Shown here: positions 10,100 to 20,410 of the stretch, one piece after another
Position numbering within the stretch: position 1 is the first letter of the stretch
Layout: every line of letters starts with the position of its first letter
Assembly (NCBI RefSeq): GCF_963678635.1
Contig: NC_087064.1
Coordinates: 52,596,684 to 52,660,683, forward strand
Origin: Symsagittifera roscoffensis
Taxonomy: Eukaryota; Xenacoelomorpha; Acoela; Convolutidae
Reading direction: 5' to 3'
DNA: 64,000 nt
Translations under genes and position numbers: made by a program
Notes under the pieces: generated by a model
The model's input: the letters and a program-made list of their open reading frames with translations, nothing else
The model's database searches: none
What the model was told of the DNA's origin: nothing

Positions 10100-10950
10100 T
10101 TAATAATTGAATATTTGTTTACAATAATCTTGTCAAAGTTTATTTTATTTCAAATCAAAAGTTTTTTCAACGACTAAATTTGTAATTTTTAACACGTATG
10201 CAAAATTTAAATCAGAGATTTTTCGCAAAATGCAAACTTTGATTTTATTAATTCAACAAATTTGCAAAAAATTATTTAAGTTTTTTTTACAAGATGCAAA
10301 AATTGTTTTGATTTTTATATTTTCTGTAAGATGCAATTTTTTTTGTGGTTTTTTAGAAAACAAATAAAAAAATTTAACTTTTTTCTTATGCACATGCAAA
10401 AAACGCAAAAATTTAATGAAAAAAACTTGTCAATTAATTGCTGAAAAAACTTCATTATTGATGACTTTGAGTGCTATTCCCTACCTTAATACATTATTTT
10501 TTTGATGTTTTCGATCAAAATAGAAGCAAACTTTGATTTTTTTAATGATTAAAATTAGATCAAAGAAATTTTGTTTTTCAACAGTGCAAGAAAACTTCGT
10601 TACAAATTTTTTTTTAAATGCTTTATGAAATTTTTCTTAATTTGCGAGATTTTCTTTAATTTTTTTAACAAGTGTGCCAGAAATACCATAAAAATTTTGC
10701 ATGATGCAACAATTAATGTGAATTACCTCAACATTTTGCAAAAATTGTAAGGTTTTTTTTATCATGTGCGCAAAAAAAAATTTAAATTTTTTTTTATTTA
10801 TTAATTGCATAATTAGTTTGATTTTCAATATAATTTTATAAAAACTTTTTAAAAATTGACCTTTTACTTTATCTCTTTGTTCCTATTTCTTAATAATATA
10901 ATTTATAGATGCAGGGAAATTAAATTAAAAAGCACAAGACAACAACCAAA
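10100..10950. other. AT-rich non-coding stretch, copy 2
   Basis: This is the counterpart of 4800-5640, again made of loose TGCAAAAATT words and T-runs. No gene is seen. Confidence 0.5.
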
Positions 10951-10956
10951 ATATTT

Positions 10957-11600
10957 ACAAATCAAAGAGCTGTCGAATAGCTGAGTTCCCAAAATTTTGC
11001 AAGTTCTTAATGGAGCGCGAAGCTGGTATTGCCTTCATCACTGGTGGTTGTCTTGGTGGTTCGCTGACTGGATTTTGTGGCTAAGAGAAATCCTCATCTT
11101 CTTCGATGGCAATTGGCTTGTCCACAAGGAAAACGTCAAGGAAAACGTCGAATGGTTGAGCCACATATATGTGTCCGGTGTTTCGGGTAGTTCAATCCCA
11201 CATGCCCAGCCACTTCTTCTATCATTTGCATTTCTCCAAGTTAGTTCTCTGTCCTGGGTACTTGCGTCATATGATGTTCAATGAAATCTCTCTGCATCAC
11301 CTTCACCATGTGTCGAATGGTGGAGCCACATATCTAGAGTCAGGTTTTTCGGCGTAGCTCATTCCCACATGCTCAGCCATTTCTTCCATCATTTGCATTT
11401 CTCCAAGCTGGTTCTTTGTCAGGGGTACTTGCGTCATATGATGTTCGCTGAAATCTCTTTGCATCACCTCCACCTGTCCAAGTCTGACATCGCCTCCCCA
11501 TCCAAGTCTGGCGCATCACCTCCTCCCAATTTTGGGTGTTTTTTTTACATTGACGTTTCCAATCACAAAAATGTTCAGTTTTTGTTCTAATTGTTGTATC
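10957..11600 (-). pseudogene. Element frame with duplicated ~150-base segment, copy 2
   Basis: The 5640-6060 counterpart has grown by tandem duplication: the segment at 11190-11315 is repeated at 11345-11490. On the minus strand the two units give EMQMIEEVAGHVG and EMQMMEEMAEHVG-type peptides followed by proline-containing tails. The matching of the two units at peptide level hints that the minus strand was coding, but stops break the frame. Function unknown. Confidence 0.3.
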
Positions 11601-11622
11601 CAATCAGACAAAATTTTACCGT

Positions 11623-11901
11623 TTAAGGAACTAAATTTTCCAAATAAGTAAAAATATATACAAGAGCAATTGCAAAACAAATGACCAAAAGTTGTTTGCA
11701 GTTAAAAACAAGACAATTTGCCAATATAAGTATCAAAAGAAGGAAATTCAATAAATGCAGTACCTCGGCAAGTCTTCTCATCAAATTAATTGAGTTTTTG
11801 TGTAAAGTCGATGAGAATTTGCTGATTTTTGAGTATATAGTCAAGGACTTTGAATTTGATGTAGATTTTAGAGAACAACTCAAAGTTGATGAATTTTTCA
11901 A
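11623..11901 (-). CDS. Small hydrophobic protein, copy 2 (alternative to plus-strand frame 11681-12118)
   Basis: The minus frame is open for 92 codons; an internal methionine gives MRRLAEVLHLLNFLLLILIL followed by a second hydrophobic stretch (LLVICFAIALVYIFTYL). The hydrophobic segment and MRR start are also seen in copy 1. On the opposite strand, 11681-12118 is open for 145 codons (LLIFEYIVKDFEFDV, LLGSFDKFGNWVGIKI). That frame is interrupted in copy 1, but parts of its sequence are similar. Only one strand is likely to have been coding; I favour the minus strand weakly. Confidence 0.3.
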   Translation of the reverse strand: MKNSSTLSCSLKSTSNSKSLTIYSKISKFSSTLHKNSINLMRRLAEVLHLLNFLLLILILANCLVFNCKQLLVICFAIALVYIFTYLENLVP

Positions 11902-12429
11902 AGCAAATCATTGGAAATCTAATTCCAGACCTGATCATGCAAGATTTTTAACTTTGAGAAATGGAGGAATAAAGAGTTTGCTGGGAAGTTTTGATAAATT
12001 TGGGAATTGGGTGGGAATAAAAATAGTCTTTGAAATATTATCGTCCGACTTTTTCAATAAGTTCAAAATTTCTAAAATAAATAAAAAATTTTTTTGGTCA
12101 GGTGTAACACAGAAGTAAATTTATAGCTTTGATACGCTATATGTGGATTAAAAGTAAACTCTATGATTGAGTAAGTTTCCCTAAAATGACCTAAGTGACA
12201 ACATAAACGTCCAAAAAATTGTGAAAAAAGTAAGAGTCTGAATCTATTTCACCAATAAAGAAATCACACGGAATATTTTCTTCTTTTTTTGTAGAGTAAC
12301 TGGAGGAACTTCGAATGTTTTTTAATTGATATTTAAAAAAAAATTTTTTTGATCCATAATTATGTCTAAAAACTGATTAGTTCTAATTGGCTGAAAGTTT
12401 TTCTGGAAAATTCTACAATTTTCGAAGGA

Positions 12430-12563
12430 ATGACGTAGGAGATGACTTCATTACCATGAAAGGAAAAGAGCGTGGGTGGCGACGTCACTTCTTTTTACTG
12501 ATTCATGTCATTAACATAAAAGGAAAAGTGCGTAGGCGGTGACGTCATTGTTAATATAAATAA
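12430..12563 (+). promoter_or_regulatory. Putative polymerase promoter: duplicated CRE-containing element plus TATA box
   Basis: Two imperfect ~45-base units (12443-12487 and 12505-12549) share AAAGGAAAAG(A/T)GCGT and end in a cyclic-AMP-response core: GACGTCAC in the first and a perfect palindromic TGACGTCA at 12540-12547 in the second. TATAAATA follows at 12555-12562. The first methionine codon of the polymerase frame lies at 12798. CRE/ATF sites close to a TATA box are typical of host-factor-driven early promoters in animals. Activity is inferred. Confidence 0.5.
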
Positions 12564-12797
12564 GCTTATTTTATGGAGTTTAAATCTTTAGTTTTGCTTG
12601 CTAATCAGAAACACTTAATTGAATTTTACTTCAAGTTTTTAGATTTTACTTCGCGAAAAGAAAAAACTCACAATTTTTTTAGATAATGCCCTTTCTTAAC
12701 CGAAACGAGAAATTAAATTGTTGAGACTGTGGAATTATAAGGAATTCTGGTGGATAACCAGATGGAAAATTAGAGAATTAAGATATTTAACTTCCAA

Positions 12798-15700
12798 ATG
12801 TCCAAGTTCGACACTTAAATAATCAACGAAAAACTTAAAGAAGTCTTCAACAAGCTCGAGTCAGCCGCTAAAATCAACATTGCTCTGGGGCTCGTTCTTC
12901 GAAATATTGAGACTGGTGAATATCGATATTTTTACGCCCATGAAAACAATACTTTAGTTAAAAAATTCCATTTGCTCTGTATTAAAGCAGACTTGAAAAC
13001 AATCCAAGGAAAAGTGGAAAATTCGACATTGTGGAGCAATGTATCACACAAAGTGGCAATTCAAGTTGATTACTAACGTCACAACTTTTGCTGCTTTGCT
13101 GAAAAACATCCCAAGGGGATGTCCGGACTCTGTCTTACCCGAACCTCTACTGAAAAACCATTCTGTTAACTGTTTTTTATCTAACAAAGGCAAGGAACCT
13201 TACAAAATCATTTGTGTCTTTTCCACGCATTGGCAATGTACATAAACGGACATAATGATCTCGACTCTCACACTTCTAGAGACTTTACAGAGTTTATATC
13301 ATTATCTGGCTATGATCCTATAAAACTTCGTGAATTTTCTCTAGAAGACTTACCTGTTGTCAAGGAAATTATGCAAAGAATTATTTTATTATGTGTTTTC
13401 GATATCCAAGAAAGGAGAATATGTAGAAGAACTAGCTCGACGAAGTATTGGAAAGTTTGAAAAAAAAACGTGAAATTGTTAAGATTCAACAACCATCTCA
13501 TCCATACGAATGATATTGATTCTTTCTTCAAGTGCTTATTATGATATTGATTCTTTCTTCAAGTCCTTTCTTCGGTGTTCTATTTGTTACATTTTCTTCA
13601 AACGATCTGAGTTTCTCAACAAACATCTTCTGAGATGCAGGGATCGAGTGAAACATATTTATCCAAGAAAAGTCTGTGAGCTTCGTTAAACCTTGTTTGA
13701 AAAGCTAGAGAGATTCAATCTTCCAGTTTCTGAAGATAACAAATTTTTCAAGAAGCTAGCAGTTTTCGATTTTGATTCGATTTGTGTTCCTACAGTGGAA
13801 CTAAAAGAAACACTAACTACATCCTGGCTTGGAAAACATGTTCCATTTTCAGTCTCTATATCATCAGATCTGATTGATGAATCCACAGATCTTGATTATT
13901 GGTTTTTCAACCAACCTTGAGCTGTTGGCTGAGCAAAGTAAACTAGAGATGAGAAAAAAATTCCAAAGTGTTGAAGTAGGTGTCAATGAAAGAATGAAAA
14001 ATATTTTTGATCAGCTGAACTAAGGAGGTAAAATTATTCAAGTAACCAATTTGAGTACGAATATGACTTCATCGAAGACTCGGAACAAGCGAATTCTTGC
14101 GAATTCAGAAAAATCAACTCATTGATTTGAAACAACATCTGGAGAGATATGTAAATATTTTGCCTGTTTTTGGATTTATTAGCGGTAGAAATGGTTTGAA
14201 TTTGAATCAGTCCTGCTTAATTCCTTATTTGATTTGCGATAAAGAACATGAAACATCAGTCATGAAAAAGGCAAACAATTTCATTTCTTTAAAGTTTGGA
14301 GATATAAAATTTCTCGACATAATGAAATTTCTGGGTGGGGCAACTACTCTGGACTCCTTTCTCAAAGCTTATGAAGCTTACCAAACGAAAAGATTCTTTC
14401 CCTATGAGTGGTTTGATAACCCAGACAAACTTGATTTTCCCAAATTGCCGCGGTATGAAGCCTTTTTCAGTAAACTTAGAAACAAAAAATCCTCTAGACA
14501 AAGACTTCATTGATTATAGCAAACTGATAAAAAGCGGGCTTGAAGAACAACAAGCACTGAAAAAGCTTCAAGTTAAGACGGTGCCTCCATTTGATTTGGA
14601 TAATTACATTTTCCTGCAAGAGACTTGGAAGAAAAACGGAATGACAGTGTTCAAAGACGACTTCTTGAAGTGGTACAACAACAAGGATGTAGTTCCAACC
14701 CTGGAAGCAATGCAAGGAATGATTCAGTTTTATGCTAACAAGGGAATTGATGGGTTGAAACTTGGATGTACACTTCTAAATCTAGCAAACATATGTCTAC
14801 ACAAATCTACAAATTACAAATTTTATTCATTTTGCGAAAGTGATAAAGATTTGTGTGAAAAAATTAAAGAAGATATGACTGGTGGACCTTCCATTGTCTT
14901 CACTCGATAAGCTGCAGTTGATGAAACGTTCATCAGGAATTCGTCAAATATTTGTAAATCAATCGTTGGAATTGATGCAAGCCAGCTTTACCCTTTCTCA
15001 ATGTGTAAAGATATGCCAACAGTACTTTCCACGAGATGGGAATTTGACACCGATATGCAGAGGTTTAAAACTAGACATAGCCGGTCTCAAAATTTTGAGA
15101 AAATGCTCATGTCTTTCTATCAGGAAACAAGACCAGAATGCAAAATTGAGAGCTTTTTCTCATCTGGAAAACAGAAGGAAACTGACTGTTTTAATGTGGA
15201 CAGTTATTGTGATCACCGTGAGACAGTGTTCGAAGCAAAGGGATGTTACTACCACTTGTGTTCCGGTCAAGAAGCTCGTCCTTCATTAACAGATCACGAT
15301 TTTGAACGAGGAAATAAGAAGAGGGAGATGGATGATATGAGCTGAGAATACATAAAAAAGGGAACAAAAATGAAGAAATGTGCGAATGTGAGTGTTGGGA
15401 AAGTTTTCAAAACCAATGGCAGGATCAAAAATCATGCCAGAGTCCATTTTCCCTAAAAAAGACTTCTTTCTACAGACTCCTTTCTAGCAAAAAAAAAGAC
15501 GAATCTTGTTTTGGCTATGTTTAATGCGATTTAGTTGTTCCAGATGAGCTGAAATCAAAATTTGCCAGATGAAAAAAAATCAAAAGCATCCTCAGCGAAT
15601 GCTGATAACTAGATTCAAGCTAGAAACTGGAACGGTTATAACTCCTCTGTTCAACTTTTATTTGGAACTTGGCTTGCAGCGCACCAAAAACTACCGTTCT

Positions 15701-16556
15701 GTTCAATATACTGTTCTGTTATACAAAATTACCGTTCTGTTCATGAAAATTATGGGTAATTCCTCTCATGGATATCAGATCATGAATAGATCGAGACACA
15801 CAATCACAAAATATCTGAACGATGAAAAAACTTATAAGGCAGTCAATGAACCACTGTTTCAAAGACTGAACACAGTTGAAAAAGAATTGTATGAGGTGGA
15901 GTTGTCGAAATCAACCATTGAACACAGAGAACCCATCCTTGTAGGCTTTTCCATACTGCAGTATACGAAACTGAGAATGTTGAGCTTTATTCTAACTTCT
16001 TTGACAAATTCTGTGAAGTAAATAAATTTGAAGAGTTGGAGATGGATTCAGACTCACTTTACTTGGCACTTGCTGAAGAAAATATATACGACTGTATCCA
16101 ACCAGAAAAAAAGACATTTGGGAATAATAGGGAAAACTACTTCAGAGACTCTTTCAAGGTGGATGCAAAAACGAATTTTTCCCTCGAGCGTGTTGCAGTA
16201 CGATTAAAAAGCAAGATAAGCGGGAGCTTGGATTTTTCAAAGAAGATTTTAGGTGCACAGAAATGCTATGTTTGTCTAGCAAAACTTATTGCTGCTATGA
16301 CAACAAGTCAGACAAGTTCAAATTCAGCAGCAAAGTTTGAACAAACTAGTTCTGGAAGATTCTCGCGATGGTCACATGGCAAAGCACAGGATAGTGCTCG
16401 ATGAAGAAGTTAACCTCACATCTACTAACAGAGGATTCAGAACTATAAATATTATGGTTGCTTTATGAACAGACAATGAAAGGACTAAGCTATTTTCATC
16501 CAAAAAGACATGTTCAAGATGATGGAATTCATACAAAACCATTGCAACTTATAAGA
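12798..16556 (+). pseudogene. Protein-primed family B DNA polymerase, copy 2 (nearly full length, decayed)
   Basis: The frame runs from an ATG through a large N-terminal region, exonuclease and polymerase domains. Landmarks in order: an early stop at codon 7; LESAAKINIALGLVL near 12850; CLFHALAMYINGH near 13215; a C2HC zinc-finger-like CSICYIFF…HLLRC near 13580-13640; exonuclease I FDFDSICVPT near 13760 (D-x-D here); a degraded exonuclease II (GFISGRNGLN); RFFPYEWFD near 14395; polymerase motif A IDASQLYPFSM at 14971-15003; motif B KIMGNSSHGYQI near 15750; motif C MDSDSLYLAL near 16042. The C-terminal tail is recognisable to about 16550. At least five frameshifts or stops (13030, 13212-13245, 14510, 14908, 16000, 16230) make it inactive. 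The enzyme replicates the element's DNA using a terminal protein primer. Confidence 0.9.
13500..13562 (+). repeat. 31-base tandem duplication inside the polymerase relic
   Basis: ATGATATTGATTCTTTCTTC plus about 11 following bases occurs twice in succession. It is a local slippage that shifts the frame and is absent from family expectation. Confidence 0.6.
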
Positions 16557-16559
16557 ACT

Positions 16560-17880
16560 CATGCAATGTAATAAAGTTATGACAAGTGATGCAAACTTTT
16601 AAGCTTTTGTACGAAGCAGTATTTTGTTGGTGTAATATTGTAAAGTTGCCGTATAATTCAAATACGATGTAGTGATTTAAATACTTTCTTTATAATTTAA
16701 TTTTTTTCTCTCAAAAAGTTCACTTTTTTTGAAGTTTCAGTAGGTTGCAGCATTGTTTCAAGTATATAAAAAAAACGAGTATTTTATAAATTGTTTGGAA
16801 TTATAACAAATCTTATCGTGTTTTGGAATTTTTTTGAAAAACTTTCAATTTTTGTGACAAAGTTTCCAAGTATTTGCCCAAAATTCTCACCACTAACTTA
16901 CCTTAAACCAAAAAAAAAACTATTTACAAAAACTTCATTTCACAACCTAAAGGTAATAAACTTTTGATATTTATCAATTAAAGAGCAGGCGCCGAAATTT
17001 TTGCGAAAAAACTAGTCATTTCCACACAAAATCCAAAAAAAAAATCGTTTTTTTTACCAATCTTTTACCATCAAACAAACCTTACCATTGGTATGCCCTA
17101 TCCTTAAACATTGTACTCTCTATACCCAATGATAATACATAGCTTGGAGACCGGATGCTTTGTTCCCTATCTTAAAACATAAGGGTCTCGAATCACCACA
17201 CCCCCCACCCCTGATCACCTCCCACAACTACTAATGTCGTATGATTTTTTCTAAAGATTGGTTTCTGTCTCTGTTAAGAGCTCGAACGTCTTACAGTTTT
17301 CTGTTCCAATAATGAAACAAAAACTGTTTTCAGAACGGTGTCAAATTGTGTATTTCGTGAACTGTAAGCGGATTCCGCATCCAGTATGCTCTTTTCGCTC
17401 TTTCGTTATCTGTGAACGTTCCGACGAAATTTTAACAAGTTGAAAAACTTGTCTCCAGATTCAAGTGAAACACGAACCTAACTTGTGCGAATCGATTTTT
17501 CTCGCTTTTCTGTTTAGGCTGGTTTTTGGATTATGTTAATAGTTATACTGAAAACTCAACTCCTTTGAATTAAGTGATTTATCCAATTGCATGTCTGGAC
17601 ATTTGTTTCCCGACATTTAATACCCCAAAGAAATTATCCAAAATGCAAAAGCTGTCTGAGAAAATTGATTTCTGGAAAAAATATCCAATAAAAACCAAAA
17701 ATGAAATAAGCCAATGCCACCTTACTTAACGACCGGATTAAACTGATAAGCTCTCATTATGAGAAATTAATTTGATCAGGCCACGCAACTGCGCAATCAG
17801 ATCAGATCTCTTCTAGTGAGGATATCAGAGGCGGAACTAAAACAGGTCTCAAATCATTTACATTTTCCTGCATAGTTGAT
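16560..17880. other. Gene-free AT-rich stretch
   Basis: No conserved reading frame is visible. A CCCTATCTTAAAACAT word near 17163 recurs at 5218 and 10477 in variant form, and CGGATTCCGCATCC at 17371 is a stray piece of the GCGGAATCCGC family (see 37289 and 59483). Confidence 0.5.
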
Positions 17881-18510
17881 GCCTGGTTGATAATTTTGCC
17901 AGAAATAGGCAAGAATGACATTTTTACTGCTCCTGAATTTGTTTCTACAAGGTATAACTCTTATGGCAATAAAAGAAAAGCAGGGCTAGTTCTTGATGCA
18001 TATGCACACTTCAAACATCGAAACTCAACAGGCACCTCAAATTCGTAGCGAAATATTTTTTTTGAAATGTAATGAAACTGTGCGCAGGTTCCCAGTGAAA
18101 AACAGTTTTAAAAAAATCATATTCATTTTCCTGATTCAGCCACTTTTGACAAACGGTAAACCAACTCTGAAAAATCAACGCGTCAGACTATTCTAACCGT
18201 CCAAAAGGAGATCAACAGAAAAACTGCAGCAGTAACTCTGATCTGTTTGGCCAACAAGAGGACCGTTATCAGAGTGAAACAGGAAAGACAGCACAGAAAG
18301 CAGGAATCTTAATACTTAACTGATTTCGAACTGCCAGAGTTGCTGGAAGTAACACACAGTGGAGAGAGCCTCGTTCTTTTTGACTCTGCATCTAAGAATT
18401 CTAAGCAAAAAATGGCTTTCCATGCTCTTGGTGCTGGTGATTGTTTCTGCGATGGCACCTTTTCTGCGACCCCAAGTGTTTTTCCAAATATAAACCATAC
18501 ACACATTTCC
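17880..18510 (+). pseudogene. FLYWCH/MULE transposase remnant (N-terminal part)
   Basis: Three short frames have the layout of a Mutator-like transposase with a FLYWCH DNA-binding head. KRKAGLVLDAYAHFKHRNS near 17970 resembles the FLYWCH LVLDGYxFxRH start. A basic stretch follows near 18060-18110. GAGDCFCDGTFSATPSVFP near 18440-18485 matches the (W/C)xDGTFxxxPxxF segment that carries the first catalytic aspartate of MULE transposases. The rest of the catalytic domain is missing, and stops and frameshifts separate the pieces. It is unrelated in sequence to the MULE at 43464-45665 except at family level. Confidence 0.55.
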
Positions 18511-19440
18511 CGAGGAAAATTTTATCTCAAATGTGTATGCATTGCCTTTGGACTAATCTATATTCTTTTTTTAAAACTATTTTATCGTATTTTTTCCCAA
18601 ACTCGAGCAATCATTGAAAAATCGGTGAAAAAAGTCCTTTTTTGGAATTTAAAAATGTACAAACTTGTTGCTACTTTTTGTTTAAGCGAAAGATTCTAGC
18701 CTCAATTCAGTCTATTTGGAATACAAACAACTATGAGCTAGATCCAAAAATCTGCGAGTATGTCCGAAGTCTACTAAATACCCCTTCTTGCCAGTAAAAA
18801 ACTTATCTGCTTATTTTGAAACTCTTCAGAAAACTCTTCTCTTGAGACAGCCCGCCCAAACTTCAAACTTTTGAGGAAACTGGCATTATCGACTCTCGTC
18901 GATGGAGCACGTCATTTTACCAGATTCAAAAATGACATAGAGTTTTCATCCATTTGTTATAACCGGGCATCCGAGAACAAACAATACTGTTGAAAATTTG
19001 AAAAGCAACTCCTGAACGCTAAGCTGCCATCGATCCGAATATCTTCGAAAAACTTTTGGGTTAATTTCTTTCCTAGATGTATGATTAAAAAGCAAAGCAG
19101 CATAATCATATATCTTGTAAAATATTTTTCGTTTTGCAAAAAAATTTAGTTTTGCCTTATAATAATATATATTGCAAAGCTGTAAATTTCAACAAATTTT
19201 TAGAATTTATATTTTTTTTCAGTATCAATGACGATTGACGCAAACTTTCCCCTTCACTTTTTTTTGGCAAAACCGAATCGAGTTTGCCCTAACATACTCA
19301 ACGTTTTTTCAATTTCAAGTTTTAACTAAACTACAGAAATTAATCGGACCCAAGATTTGAACTAAGTGACTGCACCGCTCAACCAAACACTCTTTAAAAT
19401 TTTTATTGTTTTTTTTTTGAAAAACTCGTCTCGTTTTCAC
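18510..19440. other. Gene-free stretch
   Basis: AT-rich sequence without a supported gene. Only short chance frames are open on either strand. Confidence 0.4.
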
Positions 19441-19479
19441 TGTTCTGTTGTTAGTTGACGTGTTAAGACTAAAATTTTT

Positions 19480-19966
19480 TATTATTGTGCGACTTTAGGA
19501 TTAAGTGCGGAAAAATTATGGTTAGGTGAGTTTTGAAACTCAGTCAACTTTCGACTTTTTAACTACGTGTTTTAGAATTTTGATACCGTCTGAAAGATAT
19601 TGCTAAATGGAGCTAAAACTTGAACAGATATCCAATCTGTGATTTTTTGTTGGAGAGTTACTTGTTTTTGAAATTGGCTAAGTTGGTCGTCTTGGGATAA
19701 CTATCGCGCCTTATATTTTAATCTTCTAACACGTTAAGTGGCGGGTTATTGCGCTCCAACTTGAATTCAGTCCGCAAATTAGTGTTAATAGATCGATACA
19801 ATACATTGAGCACTTCTTTTGTTTTGTACATAGCGTGTGGGTTGGGGGATTAATTGGAGAAAAAAATCCTATTTTGTCAATTATTAAACCAAATAACTTT
19901 TTAATTGGCCTTTAAGTGTAGTCGGAACATTCAGGGCTTCGACCTGATATACAAACAGTCTTGTTT
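19480..19966 (+). repeat. Hairpin-ended MITE family A, diverged copy
   Basis: Its 3' end reads AGTCGGAACATTCAGGGCTT followed by CGACCTGATATACAAACAG and TCTTGTT, the same arrangement as the better copies at 26003, 30332 and 45714. The interior shows the family words CGACTTTTTAACTA and CGCGCC…TTATTGCG. No coding capacity. Confidence 0.65.
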
Positions 19967-19967
19967 T

Positions 19968-20292
19968 GTATCATGTGAAAGATCTTTGTCTGAAGCTTTG
20001 TGTTGAAAAGATAATTCACCTGTGATCAGTTTTTGTAAAGTTGTGGGCAATTTTGGGCTGAAAATTCCGTGAAGTTATACGCTTTTTAGCACACCTAAGG
20101 GGCGAATTATTGCGTTCTAAATTGAATTGAGGCAAGTCAGTTAAATCAAGATGAGGGGATAAACTAGATAAATGAATGGTAACGAAAATTTTTCCCAATT
20201 TACTCGTCAATTTTCTGTCTAAATTTTTTCTAAATTGCATTAAAAAACAGTCGGAACGTTCAGGACTTGCCCCGATATAGGTAGTCATGTTG
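19968..20292 (+). repeat. Hairpin-ended MITE family A, 5'-truncated tandem copy
   Basis: It follows the previous copy directly. CACCTGTGATCAGTTTTTGT and the 3' end AGTCGGAACGTTCAGGACTT are shared with the family. It ends just before the 3' flank of the sulfotransferase gene. Confidence 0.6.
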
Positions 20293-20410
20293 TTTTTCTA
20301 AATCTTCTTTGTCCGAAACTTCTGGTCTACGCTCAATCAGAAATTTTCAAGAACAAGTTTTGAAAATAAAAGACAAAAAGCAAGGAATAGTTATTAATAT
20401 AGCGCCAATT

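Larger units (their letters stand above)
7322..12255 (+). repeat. Direct duplication, copy 2 of the ~4.9 kb gene block
   Basis: This is the same orientation and gene content as 2046-6758. It differs by a ~50-base insertion near 10905-10957 and an internal ~150-base tandem duplication near 11315-11490. On its right it runs into the promoter and the fuller polymerase copy, a linkage not visible for copy 1. Confidence 0.9.

Noticed and set aside
14335-14910. Intact 191-codon frame taken as a separate gene
   Set aside because: Its first part is out of frame with the polymerase peptides and its last part is the polymerase itself, so it is a stretch of the frameshifted polymerase relic.
1-16556. 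Search for a retroviral-type integrase, double-jelly-roll capsid and protease expected in a full Polinton
   Set aside because: I could not recognise any of them by eye in either block. They may be outside the window, lost or too decayed.
20016-20288. 90-codon minus-strand frame downstream of the sulfotransferase
   Set aside because: It lies inside a family A MITE copy.
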